Assembly: GCA_029781795.1 (NCBI GenBank)
Contig: JAKOWB010000130.1
Span: forward strand, 1-64,000
Source: Pseudomonadota bacterium
GTDB lineage: Bacteria > Pseudomonadota > Alphaproteobacteria > Kiloniellales > JACOMY01
DNA: 64,000 nt
Direction of reading: 5' to 3'
Shown in pieces: positions 10,273 to 20,355 of this stretch (position 1 is its first letter; each line of letters begins with the position of its first letter). Position numbers and translations under genes: made by a program. Below the pieces are notes generated by a model. The model saw only the letters and a program-made list of their open reading frames with translations, did not search any database and had not been told where the DNA came from.

Positions 10273-10764
10273 CTATTCTCCTGTGGATATCTCCGCCGGG
10301 GAGAGCCAGGCGATGCGCCCGAAGCCGGCGACGAAATGCGCCGCGGCCGGCACCAGGCGGTAGAGATTGAAGTCCCTGAAGTCGAGGTAACGGCGACTGC
10401 CGGGATGGCGTTCCGCGTAGTGCTGCTTCAGCGCCGGGTCGGCCGACTCGAGCTGCCCCAGCAGGGTCAGGCGCGGGCCGGTCAGCGGCTCGGCCAGTCC
10501 CTGGGTGCCGTCGAGCAGCAGCGAGGCGGCCGGATCGGCCTTGAGGTTGCGGGTATGATCGGCGAGGTCCGACAGCAGCAGCAGCGGCGTCAGGCGCGCT
10601 TCCTCCCAGGCCAGCATGACCAGCGAGGCATAGGGGTGGCCGGGCGCCAGCCCCGGCTGGTCGCTCCGCGCCAGGCGGGTGGCGAGGATGCCGCGGTCGA
10701 GCGACAGCGCCAGGGCCCGCGCCTCGGCGCCCAGCGACGGGGTCTTGGAAGGGTCTTCGGACAT
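10273..10764 (-). CDS. HugZ-like / pyridoxamine 5'-phosphate-oxidase-fold protein
   Basis: 163 residues. The split-barrel flavin-binding fold is suggested by ILATRLARSD, HPYASLVMLAWE, TPLLLLSDLADHTRN and RLTLLGQLE, followed by YLDFRDFNLYRLVP and HFVAGFGRIAWL. The FGRIxWL end is typical of HugZ-type proteins, where this region helps bind heme. It may function in heme handling or general FMN/F420-type redox; no heme-uptake gene is nearby. The ATG at 10764 begins the domain directly. It is divergent from the response regulator at 10897. Confidence 0.75.
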   Translation of the reverse strand: MSEDPSKTPSLGAEARALALSLDRGILATRLARSDQPGLAPGHPYASLVMLAWEEARLTPLLLLSDLADHTRNLKADPAASLLLDGTQGLAEPLTGPRLTLLGQLESADPALKQHYAERHPGSRRYLDFRDFNLYRLVPAAAHFVAGFGRIAWLSPAEISTGE

Positions 10765-10896
10765 GGGCGGACGCTGCCGGCGCAGCCCCCGGGGGTCAAG
10801 CCCGCTGCCACAATAAGGCCCCGAAGCCGCCATGCCCTCGCACCGGCTCCATAACAAGCATCTGGACAAACGCTGGCTTAGGAGGGCAGGTCTGCC

Positions 10897-11664
10897 ATGT
10901 CCATGGATGTCCGGGCGGTTTCCGCCCACAACCCCAACGCCGTGCACCCGGGGGCCCTGATGACGCAGCACACCATCGCGCTGGTCGACGACGACAAGAA
11001 CATTCTGACCTCGGTCACCATCGCGCTGGAGGCCGAGGGCTACAAGGTCAAGACCTATACCGACGGCCACGAGGCGCTGCGCGCCCTCTCCACCGCGCCG
11101 GTCGACCTGGCGGTGCTCGACATCAAGATGCCCCGCATGGACGGCATGGAGCTGCTGCGCCGCATCCGCGAGACCTCGAGCCTGCCGGTCATCTTCCTCA
11201 CCTCCAAGGACGACGAGGTGGACGAGGTGCTGGGCCTGCGCATGGGCGCCGACGACTACATCAAGAAGCCCTTCTCGCAGCGCCTGCTGGTGGAGCGCAT
11301 CCGCTCCCTGCTGCGCCGCGGCCAGGCCGACAAGCCCGAGGAGGGCGGCGCCGTCGCCGAGGCGCCGATCGTCAAGGGCGAGCTGATGCTCGACTCGACG
11401 CGCCATCTCTGCACCTGGAAGGGCCAGCACGTGCAGCTGACGGTGACCGAGTTCCTGATCCTCAAGGCGCTGGCCAGCCGCCCGGGCCACGTGAAGAACC
11501 GCGACCAACTGATGGACGCGGCCTATGGCGAGCACATCTATGTCGACGACCGCACCATCGACAGCCACATCAAGCGGCTGCGCAAGAAGTTCAAGCAGGC
11601 CGACGACGACTTCAACCAGATCGAGACGCTCTACGGCGTCGGCTACCGCTACAAGGAAGGCTAG
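10897..11664 (+). CDS. chvI: Response regulator, OmpR family, ChvI-like
   Basis: 255 residues. The receiver domain contains [19 protein letters not shown] (acidic pocket), the phospho-acceptor in [11 protein letters not shown] and the switch lysine in [11 protein letters not shown]-terminal winged helix follows ([38 protein letters not shown]). The N-terminus closely follows ChvI/ExoI of the ChvG-ChvI acid/envelope-stress system. Start: ATG 10897 has AGGAGG at 10880-10885; ATG 10960 would give the classical shorter N-terminus, so the first 21 residues are uncertain. A histidine kinase gene (chvG) would usually follow directly; here the next gene runs the other way. Confidence 0.88.
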   Translation: MSMDVRAVSAHNPNAVHPGALMTQHTIALVDDDKNILTSVTIALEAEGYKVKTYTDGHEALRALSTAPVDLAVLDIKMPRMDGMELLRRIRETSSLPVIFLTSKDDEVDEVLGLRMGADDYIKKPFSQRLLVERIRSLLRRGQADKPEEGGAVAEAPIVKGELMLDSTRHLCTWKGQHVQLTVTEFLILKALASRPGHVKNRDQLMDAAYGEHIYVDDRTIDSHIKRLRKKFKQADDDFNQIETLYGVGYRYKEG

Positions 11665-11688
11665 GCCGCGGCCCTGCGGCGCGGTCCG

Positions 11689-13002
11689 TCAGGGAAACTG
11701 CACCAGCCCGCGCAGGATCACCGCGCGCTGCGGTGCAGGCGCCGCCAGCAGGCTGTCCAGGATGGCCAGCGCCACGGTGCAGTAGCGCTGTGGGTCCTGC
11801 TCCGGGTGCTGCAGCAGCGCACGGTCGCTTTCGACCAGGATGCCGCTGTCCCAGACCTGCCTGGCCAGCCGGCTCCAGGCGGCATCGTAGTCCGCCTGGC
11901 TGACCGGCGGCGCGGGGGCGCGAGCGACCGACAGGAACACCAGCGCCAGCGTCTGCGCGATCCGGTCGCCCAGCTCCATCTGCAGTCTCTCGTCCAGGCC
12001 GAGCAGCATGTCGTCGGGCGACAGCAGGCTGCGGCAGGCCCGCGGATCGGCCGCGCGCTGCGCACCGATGGTGTCGTGCAGGATGTGGAAGAACCGCAGC
12101 AGCACCGCGTCGGCGGCGCGCGGCAGCGCGACTTCCAGCGCCGCCGCGGCGCCCGCGCTGGACAGCCGCTCGATCGCCAGGTCGTCGGCGCCGGCCTCGA
12201 AGGCGTCGAAGATCGCGGCGCTGAGCCGCCGGTAGTCCGCGGGATAGGCCACCGCCATGGCCAGGAACAAGGGCTCGTTGAGGAAGGCCCAGTCCGTCAG
12301 CGCGGCCGGTGCGCCGGCGACGCTGCTGGCCGCCTTGGCCGGGCCGCGGCCGGTCACCACGCCGGCCTGGCGCAACTCGTCCAGGCCCGGGTACCAGACG
12401 CGCTCGTGCGCCACCGCCAGCACCTTGTCGAGGAAGCCGACGGCGACGCCGTGGCGCAGCAGCCAATCGCGCATGATGTCGTTGCCATAGGCGGCGAGTA
12501 CCTGGTTGCCGGCCATGGCCGCCATGGCCGGGGCAGCGGCGTGGAAGCCGAGCCGCGCGGTCGGCGCCAGCAGGCGCTGCTCGCCGGCGACGAACAGCAG
12601 GGTGCAGGCCGAGATGCAGGCCAGCGGCACATAGGTCGTCACCCGACGCTCCACCAGTAGATCGCCCGCGGCGATCGCGGCGCCGAGATTGCCCCCGGCG
12701 CTGGTCAGGCTGACCTGGCGGACCGCCGGCGCCGCTGCCAGTACCCGCCCGAGCGCGCCGGCCGATTCGTCGGTGACTTCGCCCAGGAACTCCAGGGTGC
12801 GTCCCTCGTCGAGCAGGGTGATGCGGTAGCGCGGGGCGAGGGCCGCCAGGTCCGCCGCGTCGGGCTCCGGCGGCGGCGTGGTCTCGACGGCGGCGCCGGG
12901 CGCACGCACCGCCGGATGGGCGCAGGCCACCAGACCCGGCAGCAGACACGCGCCGAGCAGCAGCGCCCGCAAGGCGGCGGCGGTCGTCCGTCGCACCCAC
13001 AT
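11689..13002 (-). CDS. Putative lipoprotein with ClpP/crotonase-like periplasmic domain
   Basis: 437 residues. A signal sequence ends in LPGLVACAHP, a plausible lipobox with Cys27. Residues ~60-160 have the arrangement of COG3904-type periplasmic proteins: LEFLGEVTDESA, a SAGGNLGAAIAAGDLL helix, CISACTLLFVAGEQR carrying a candidate Ser, and LGFHAA. In that family this resembles ClpP-fold serine proteases. The remaining ~270 residues are alpha-helical by composition and I do not recognise them; they include several Cys. It stands alone, convergent with chvI. The function is not known; a catalytic role is only inferred from the SAC motif. Confidence 0.55.
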   Translation of the reverse strand: MWVRRTTAAALRALLLGACLLPGLVACAHPAVRAPGAAVETTPPPEPDAADLAALAPRYRITLLDEGRTLEFLGEVTDESAGALGRVLAAAPAVRQVSLTSAGGNLGAAIAAGDLLVERRVTTYVPLACISACTLLFVAGEQRLLAPTARLGFHAAAPAMAAMAGNQVLAAYGNDIMRDWLLRHGVAVGFLDKVLAVAHERVWYPGLDELRQAGVVTGRGPAKAASSVAGAPAALTDWAFLNEPLFLAMAVAYPADYRRLSAAIFDAFEAGADDLAIERLSSAGAAAALEVALPRAADAVLLRFFHILHDTIGAQRAADPRACRSLLSPDDMLLGLDERLQMELGDRIAQTLALVFLSVARAPAPPVSQADYDAAWSRLARQVWDSGILVESDRALLQHPEQDPQRYCTVALAILDSLLAAPAPQRAVILRGLVQFP

Positions 13003-13118
13003 GCCGACATCATGGCCAGGAGGCCGCGACCCTCAAAGGCAATTTGCGCCCCCGCTGTCCGCGGAACCGGCCGCGCGGCCGGCGCGCTCGGCCCTCGCAG
13101 CGCACGGCGGCTGCCTGC

Positions 13119-14042
13119 TCAGTCGCTGCCGGCCTGCCGGTAGAGCGCCTTGGGCCAGCGGCGGTGCAGCCAGAACCAGTCCTCCGGCTTGGCCCGCACC
13201 CAGGTCTCCACCTCGGCGGTGATGCGGCGCGTGAGCTCCAGGGCATCGGCCTCGGCATCGCCGCTATCGGGCAGTTCCAGCGGCTCGGAGACGGTGAAGC
13301 GGAAGCGCGCGCCTTTCAGCCGCTCGATACGGCAGGTCACCACCACCGCCTTGAAGCGCAGCGCCAGCTTGGCCGGCGCGATGGCGGTCATGGCATCGTG
13401 CCCGAAGAAGGGCACGGCGACGCCGCGGTTCTGCTTCTGGTCGATCAGCACGGCGAGGTAGCCGTTGGAGCGCAGCACGTCGATGGCGCCGAGCGCCCCG
13501 GTGCCACCCTTGTCCAGGATGCGGGCGCCGCCGGTGCCGCGGATGAAGCGTACCACGCGGTCGACCAGCGGATTGTTGGGCGCCCGGGCGAAGGCGGTGA
13601 GGATCAGCCCTCGGCGGGCGGCATAGAGCGGCACCACCTCGAAGTTGCCGAGATGGGCGCCGAAGAAGATGCCGGGCTTCTTGGCTTGGAAGGCGGCGGC
13701 GATCGGCGCCTCGTTCACCATTTCGACGCGGCCGGAGTCGGGGTGGCTGATGCGGCCGAGGTGCGGGTACTCGAAGATGATGCGGCCCCAGTTGTCCCAC
13801 ATGCCGCGCACGATGCGCTCGCGCTCGGCCTTGGCGATGCCGGGGAAGGCGATCTCCAGCCCTTCGCGCGCACGCCGCGAGACCTTCAGGCGCGGGCCGA
13901 TGCCGCGGCCGAGCCAGCCGCCGATACCCGAGGCGACGTCGATCGGCAGCAGCCTCAAGGTGCCGAGCAGCAGGAAGACCAGCGCGGCCTCGGCCGGGTG
14001 GCGGACGAAACGTTCGAACCAGGTGCGTCTAGTGCGGGCCAA
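13119..14042 (-). CDS. lpxL: Lipid A biosynthesis lauroyl/myristoyl acyltransferase (LpxL/HtrB family)
   Basis: 307 residues; inner-membrane enzyme adding a secondary acyl chain to (Kdo2-)lipid IVA. GAHLGNFEVVP holds the HX4(D/E) catalytic dyad with Glu in place of Asp, as in many family members. LIDQKQNRGVAVPFFG, APAKLALRF and the C-terminal WFWLHRRWP are also diagnostic. Start is uncertain: TTG 14042 gives a normal N-terminus overlapping the lpxK 3' end by 14 bases, while an ATG at 14102 would overlap lpxK by 74 bases and add an atypical Ser-rich stretch. It is last in the msbA-DUF374-lpxK-lpxL operon. Confidence 0.88.
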   Translation of the reverse strand: MARTRRTWFERFVRHPAEAALVFLLLGTLRLLPIDVASGIGGWLGRGIGPRLKVSRRAREGLEIAFPGIAKAERERIVRGMWDNWGRIIFEYPHLGRISHPDSGRVEMVNEAPIAAAFQAKKPGIFFGAHLGNFEVVPLYAARRGLILTAFARAPNNPLVDRVVRFIRGTGGARILDKGGTGALGAIDVLRSNGYLAVLIDQKQNRGVAVPFFGHDAMTAIAPAKLALRFKAVVVTCRIERLKGARFRFTVSEPLELPDSGDAEADALELTRRITAEVETWVRAKPEDWFWLHRRWPKALYRQAGSD

Positions 14043-14991
14043 GGAGGCTGTCCAGCAGTCGGTCGGGCGCGTTGCTATCGGCGAAGACGAGCTCAACCGC
14101 AAGGGCCTCGATGCCGCCGCGCGCGTCGGGCGGCAGTCGCGCCAGGTCCTTCGTCGTGGTGATCAGCGCCGCCCCGGCCGCCGCCGCCGCCGCCCTGAGC
14201 CGCGCCAGCTCGGCCGCGGCATAGACATGATGATCGGGGAAGCCCTCGCTTCCCACCACTTCGGCGCCCGCAGCGCGCAGCGTGGCGAAGAGCTTGTCCG
14301 GCCGGCCGATGCCGGCGAAGGCGAAGAGGCGCCGACCGGCGAGATCCGCCGCCACCGGGCGGACGTCCGCCCGCAGCAGCGGCCGCCGGGCGAGGCGCGG
14401 CGCAAGATTGGTCGCATCCTCGCCGATCAGCAGGCAGGCGTCGGCGCGCGCCAAGCCCTCGGCCAGACCCTCCCGCAGCGGCCCGGCGGGAATGCAGAGC
14501 CCGTTGCCGATGCCCTGCCCGCCGTCGAACACCAGCAGCGAGAGATCCTTGGCCAGGCGCGGATTCTGGAAGCCGTCGTCCATGACAATGACGTCACCCT
14601 GCCCGGCCGCCAGGGCCGCACCGGCGGCGCGATCGCGCGATACCACGGTCGGCCAGGCGGTGGCCAGCAGCAGCGGCTCGTCGCCCACCGCCGCCGCGTC
14701 GTGCCGGGCGGGGTCGACCAGCAGGGGTCCCGCCTCGCGCCCACCATAGCCGCGCGTCAGGAAGACCGGTCGCCGCCCGCGCGCGGCAAGGCGCGCCGCC
14801 AGCGCCAGCGCGGTCGGCGTCTTGCCGCTGCCGCCGGCCGTGAGATTGCCGACGCAGAGCACCGGACAGGCCGCCCGCGCCGGCCGGGCAGCGGCGCGGC
14901 GCAGGCGGCCGGCCAGGGCATAGGCCGCGCCGGCCGGCGCCAACAGCGCCGCCAGGGCGCCCCGCCGCTGCCAGAAGCCCGGCGCGCGCAT
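14029..14991 (-). CDS. lpxK: Tetraacyldisaccharide 4'-kinase
   Basis: 320 residues. It phosphorylates the 4' position of the lipid A disaccharide at the inner membrane. The N-terminal hydrophobic patch is followed by CVGNLTAGGSGKTPTALAL, a modified P-loop typical of LpxK, then FLTRGYGG, VGDEPLLLA, DVIVMDDGFQNP and IPAGPLREG; the C-terminal part has FAGIGRPDKLF and GFPDHH. Start ATG 14991 lies two bases from the stop of the DUF374 gene. In many alphaproteobacteria waaA sits between DUF374 and lpxK; here the two are adjacent with no room for it. Confidence 0.95.
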   Translation of the reverse strand: MRAPGFWQRRGALAALLAPAGAAYALAGRLRRAAARPARAACPVLCVGNLTAGGSGKTPTALALAARLAARGRRPVFLTRGYGGREAGPLLVDPARHDAAAVGDEPLLLATAWPTVVSRDRAAGAALAAGQGDVIVMDDGFQNPRLAKDLSLLVFDGGQGIGNGLCIPAGPLREGLAEGLARADACLLIGEDATNLAPRLARRPLLRADVRPVAADLAGRRLFAFAGIGRPDKLFATLRAAGAEVVGSEGFPDHHVYAAAELARLRAAAAAAGAALITTTKDLARLPPDARGGIEALAVELVFADSNAPDRLLDSLLGPH

Positions 14992-14993
14992 GA

Positions 14994-15770
14994 TCAGGAT
15001 GACGAGATGGGGGCGGGTCTCCGGCGCGCCCGCTTGCGGCTCTTCGGCCGGCGGCCCAGGTCCTCGGCCGGCGGCACCGGCGGGCGGCCGCAGAGACGGT
15101 CGGCCTCGGCCGTCAGCTCGTTCAGGTCGCTCTCGAGCTGGCGGCGCGCCGCCTCGATCTCCTCCAGTCGCGCGTTGGCCGGCACCTGGATGGGCTGGCC
15201 GAACAGCAGGACACCGCGATTGAAGGGCCAGGCCAGCAGGAAGCGGTCCCAGGAGCCGAGCAGGCGGCCGCGCCGCACCGCGCCCGACACGGCGACCAGC
15301 GGCGCGCCGGTCGCCTGCGCCACCATGACGGCACCGCCCTTGGCCCGCATCAGCGGGCCGCGCGGGCCGTCCGGCGTGATGCCCACCACGTGGCCCTTGG
15401 CCAGCACCTCGCGCATCTCGCGCAGTGCCTCGCTGCCGCCACCCTGCGGTTTGCTGCCCGAACCGGTGATGACGGTCATGCCGAGGCCGCGCATGGCGCG
15501 GGCGATGAAGGCGCCGTCGCGATGGCCCGAGATCAGCATGTGGAAGCGACCGGGATCGGGGCCGAGCCAGGCGGCGCGCATGACCGAGAGGCGCCCGTGC
15601 CAGAAGCAGAAGACCCCGGCCCGGCCCTGGGTGAGCAGGCGCTCGACCTCGGCCGGCATCTGCCGCTGCCAGCGCGTGGTGCGCCAGATCAGCCAGATGT
15701 AGCGCGCCGCCAACCAGGCCAGGAAGGCCTGCATCCAGCTTCGCTTCAGCAGCCGCTTCGACAGGGCCAT
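14994..15770 (-). CDS. DUF374 lysophospholipid acyltransferase family protein
   Basis: 258 residues. N-terminal hydrophobic helix, then CFWHGRLSVMRAAW, ISGHRDGAFIARAMRGLG, a Ser/Gly-rich ITGSGSKPQGGGSEALR and ITPDGPRGP, which are the DUF374/PlsC-like blocks. The C-terminal ~35 residues are Arg/Pro-rich and tail off. The gene sits in the lipid A operon between msbA (two bases upstream) and lpxK, so a role in lipid A or inner-membrane lipid acylation is likely. The exact substrate is unproven for most members of this family. Confidence 0.88.
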   Translation of the reverse strand: MALSKRLLKRSWMQAFLAWLAARYIWLIWRTTRWQRQMPAEVERLLTQGRAGVFCFWHGRLSVMRAAWLGPDPGRFHMLISGHRDGAFIARAMRGLGMTVITGSGSKPQGGGSEALREMREVLAKGHVVGITPDGPRGPLMRAKGGAVMVAQATGAPLVAVSGAVRRGRLLGSWDRFLLAWPFNRGVLLFGQPIQVPANARLEEIEAARRQLESDLNELTAEADRLCGRPPVPPAEDLGRRPKSRKRARRRPAPISSS

Positions 15771-15772
15771 GG

Positions 15773-17584
<1,812 letters not shown>

Positions 17585-17715
17585 GGCGGACGGGCCGGAC
17601 CATAGCACCGGCCGGGGGCGCTTCCTAGCAGCGCCCGGCCGCGGTGGCCAGCGCCGCCGCGCGCGTCGCCGGGTCGCAGCAGACGGGCGGAGTGGCGGCT
17701 GCTAGCCTGCGGCCC

Positions 17716-18093
17716 ATGCGGCATGGCAAGCAGCGTTCCTGGCGGCGGATCATCACGGCCTGGCTGGCTCTCCAGCTGCTGGCCGCGCCCTTCGCCACGC
17801 TGGCCAGCGGCCAGCCGCTCTGGTCCTCCTTCCTCGAGGTGCTGAGCGGACCGGTCTGCATCGCGACGCGGACGGCGGACGGCGACTCGCCGACGCCGGC
17901 GCGCGACACGCACCCCGCCTTCTGCATTCTCTGCCTCGCCTTCGGCAGTCCCGCCGTGGCCGAGGCGCCGCCGCTGGAGCTGCCGCGGCCCCTGTTGCGT
18001 CACCTGCCGTTACCGCCGCCGGTCGAGAGCACGGTGCCGGCCTCGGCCGTTACCGGCGCGAAGGGTTGCCGCGGGCCGCCGTCCCTGGCCTGA
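17716..18093 (+). CDS. DUF2946-like small protein
   Basis: 125 residues. An N-terminal hydrophobic segment (RRIITAWLALQLLAAPFATL) acts as signal or anchor; the middle holds a lone Cys (GPVCIAT) and then HPAFCILCLAFG, the His plus CxxC pattern of DUF2946. The proline-rich C-terminus has no recognisable fold. It lies 84 bases upstream of a periplasmic copper chaperone and an SCO gene, and DUF2946 genes are often found near copper genes, so a metal-related role is plausible. Start ATG 17716; an ATG at 17644 would add 24 residues ahead of the signal. Confidence 0.65.
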   Translation: MRHGKQRSWRRIITAWLALQLLAAPFATLASGQPLWSSFLEVLSGPVCIATRTADGDSPTPARDTHPAFCILCLAFGSPAVAEAPPLELPRPLLRHLPLPPPVESTVPASAVTGAKGCRGPPSLA

Positions 18094-18177
18094 CGACGCC
18101 GAGCGCGTCGCTCCGGACAACAGTCATCGACAGACCATTCGGGCGGTCAGGCCGCCCGCAGCTAGGGACATCCCATC

Positions 18178-18666
18178 ATGCTTCGCTTCTGCCGCGCGCC
18201 GCTGCTGGCGCTCTCGCTCCTTGCCCTGCCGGCCCTGGCCGGCGCGCACGAGTACACCGCTGGCCTGCTTTCCATCGAGCATCCCTGGAGCCGCGCCACC
18301 GTCGCCACCGCCAAGGTCGGCGCCGGCTACATGGCGATCGTCAACAAGGGCTCGACGCCGGACCGCCTGATCGCCGTCAGGACCGAGGCTGCCGGCAAGG
18401 TCGAGCTGCACACCATGACCCTGGTCGACGGCGTGATGCAGATGCGGCCGCTACCGGACGGAGTCGAGATCGCGCCGGGCGCGTCGGTCCTGCTGGCTCC
18501 CGGCGGCATCCACGTCATGATGATGGACCTGAAGGCACCACTGACCGAGGGCGAGAGGATTCCGGCCACGCTGGTCTTCGAGCAGGCCGGCGAGGTCGCC
18601 GTGGAGTTCAAGGTCGAGCCGATCGGCTACGAAGGCACCACGCACACGCACGGGAGCGGCTCGTGA
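18178..18666 (+). CDS. Periplasmic copper chaperone PCu(A)C
   Basis: 162 residues with a cleavable signal peptide (hydrophobic ALSLLALPALAGAHE). The mature domain holds the copper site as LHTMTL...MQMRPL and, after a spacer, GGIHVMMMDL, the H(x)nM...HxM pattern of PCu(A)C. The C-terminal HTHGSGS may add ligands. It delivers Cu(I) to the CuA site of cytochrome oxidase together with SCO proteins. Its stop overlaps the SCO start by GTGA, so the two are made together. Confidence 0.92.
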   Translation: MLRFCRAPLLALSLLALPALAGAHEYTAGLLSIEHPWSRATVATAKVGAGYMAIVNKGSTPDRLIAVRTEAAGKVELHTMTLVDGVMQMRPLPDGVEIAPGASVLLAPGGIHVMMMDLKAPLTEGERIPATLVFEQAGEVAVEFKVEPIGYEGTTHTHGSGS

Positions 18667-19313
18667 GCCCGCGCGCCCCGCGCAGCCGCCGTCTGGTGCT
18701 GGGGGCGGCCGCCGTGGCCGCCCTCGTCATCCTGGCCGGCCTCGCCGTGCTGCTGCTGCCGGGCCGCGCCGAGGTGTCGGAACGGCTGGCGCCGCTGGTC
18801 GAACGCTACAACGGCACGCCGGCGATCGGCGGCGACTGGACGCTGACCGACATGGACGGCCGCGACATCACCCAGGCGGCGCCGAAGGGAACCGTGACGG
18901 CGATCTTCTTCGGCTTCACGCACTGCCCCGATGCCTGTCCCACCGCGCTGCTGAAGATGGCGCAGGCGCTGGATCGCCTGCCCGAGGCACAGCAGGCGCG
19001 CGTGCGCCCGCTCTTCGTCTCGGTCGATCCGGAACGCGACGACCCGGCGACGCTCAAGGCCTACGTGACGCTGTTCCACCCCAGGCTGCTCGCCGCCACG
19101 GCGAAGCCCGAGGTGCTGGCCGCCATGGCCAAGGCCTTCCGCGCCTACTATCGCAAGGTGGAGCTGGACGGCGGCGACTACACCATCGACCACACGACCT
19201 ATCTCTACCTGATGGATGGCGCGGGCCATAACCTCGCGGTCTTCGGCCCCGACACCTCGGCCGAGACGCTGGCCAAGGCGCTGGGCGAGTTCCTGGCGGC
19301 GATGGCCGACTAG
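18663..19313 (+). CDS. SCO1/SenC family copper chaperone
   Basis: 216 residues: an N-terminal membrane anchor (~10-32) and a periplasmic thioredoxin-like domain. FGFTHCPDACPTALL gives the CxxxC copper-binding pair, LFVSVDPERDD is conserved, and the distal His is in YTIDHTTYLYL. The protein assembles the CuA centre of cytochrome c oxidase. The GTG start lies inside the stop of the PCu(A)C gene. The gene is convergent with the glycosyltransferase at 19323. Confidence 0.92.
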   Translation: MSPRAPRSRRLVLGAAAVAALVILAGLAVLLLPGRAEVSERLAPLVERYNGTPAIGGDWTLTDMDGRDITQAAPKGTVTAIFFGFTHCPDACPTALLKMAQALDRLPEAQQARVRPLFVSVDPERDDPATLKAYVTLFHPRLLAATAKPEVLAAMAKAFRAYYRKVELDGGDYTIDHTTYLYLMDGAGHNLAVFGPDTSAETLAKALGEFLAAMAD

Positions 19314-19322
19314 CTTGCGCGC

Positions 19323-20345
19323 CTAGGCGGCTAGGCGCCGCTCGCCGAAGGGTGCGAGGTTGCTGAGGAAGAGCTCGGCGGTCGCCCGCCAGGAGAAGCG
19401 CTCGGCGTGCGGGCGCGCCCTGCCCCGGTCCAGCGCCAGCGCGGCCAGCGCCGCCCGGCGCAGGTCCTGGTCCAGCGCGCCAGCGCCGCTGCCGGCCAGG
19501 ATGTCCTTGGGTCCGGTGACCGGATAGGCGGCGACCGGCAGGCCGCTGGCCAGCGCTTCCAGCACCACCAGGCCGAAGGTGTCGGTCAGGCTGGGAAAGA
19601 CGAAGACGTCGGCGGCGGCGTAGTGGCGCGCCAGCTCCTCGCCCTGCTTGGGGCCGACGAAGTGGGCCTGCGGGAAGCGCTTCCACAGCTGCTCCAGTTG
19701 CGGCCCGCCGCCGACCACCAGCTTGCTGCCCGGCAGGTCGAGGGCGAGGAAGGCCTCGATGTTCTTTTCCACCGCGACGCGGCCGACGTAGAGGAAGACC
19801 GGCCGCGGCAGGTCAAAGGGCGCCTCCGCCGGCGGGCGCGGCCGGAAGAGCTCCAGGTCGACGCCGCGGGTCCAGGGCCTGATATTGGCGAAGCCGCGCC
19901 CCGCCAGCTCGTCACGCAGCGACTGCGTCGCCACCATCACGCCGGACGAGGGACGGTGGAACCAGCGCATGACGCGGTAGCCCCAGGCCGTCGGCACCGG
20001 CGCGCGAGCCGAGACGTACTCGGGAAAGCGCGTGTGATAGCTGGTGGTGAAGGGCAGGCTGCGGCGCAGGCACCAGCGCCGTGCCGCCAGGCCCAGCGGG
20101 CCCTCGGTGGCGATGTGGATGGCCTCGGCCCCGCTCGCCGCCAGCAGGCGGCCGACCTTGCCGCCCTGCAGCAGCGCCAGGCGGATCTCGGGATAGGTCG
20201 GACAGGGCAGCGTGCGGAAGGCCGGCGGGGCGATGACCGCCATCGCGTGCCCCATCGCTTCCAGCTCCTGCTGCACGCGCGAGAGCGTGCGCACCACGCC
20301 GTTGACCTGTGGAAACCAGGCGTCGGTGACCAGCGCGATCTTCAT
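19323..20345 (-). CDS. GT4 glycosyltransferase, Agt-like glycolipid synthase candidate
   Basis: 340 residues, cytoplasmic or peripheral. The N-terminus MKIALVTDAWFPQVNGVVRT is typical of GT4 enzymes that glycosylate diacylglycerol or phosphatidylinositol. FLYVGRVAVEKNIEAFL begins the C-terminal Rossmann domain, and FVFPSLTDTFGLVVLEALAS is the EX7E-type donor motif. It is 10 bases downstream of the PlcP-like metallophosphoesterase. This order matches the plcP-agt pair that turns phospholipid into glycolipid under phosphate limitation. Alternative: a generic glycan glycosyltransferase. The family is firm; the lipid substrate is inferred. Confidence 0.8.
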   Translation of the reverse strand: MKIALVTDAWFPQVNGVVRTLSRVQQELEAMGHAMAVIAPPAFRTLPCPTYPEIRLALLQGGKVGRLLAASGAEAIHIATEGPLGLAARRWCLRRSLPFTTSYHTRFPEYVSARAPVPTAWGYRVMRWFHRPSSGVMVATQSLRDELAGRGFANIRPWTRGVDLELFRPRPPAEAPFDLPRPVFLYVGRVAVEKNIEAFLALDLPGSKLVVGGGPQLEQLWKRFPQAHFVGPKQGEELARHYAAADVFVFPSLTDTFGLVVLEALASGLPVAAYPVTGPKDILAGSGAGALDQDLRRAALAALALDRGRARPHAERFSWRATAELFLSNLAPFGERRLAA

Positions 20346-20355
20346 GTCGTTATCC

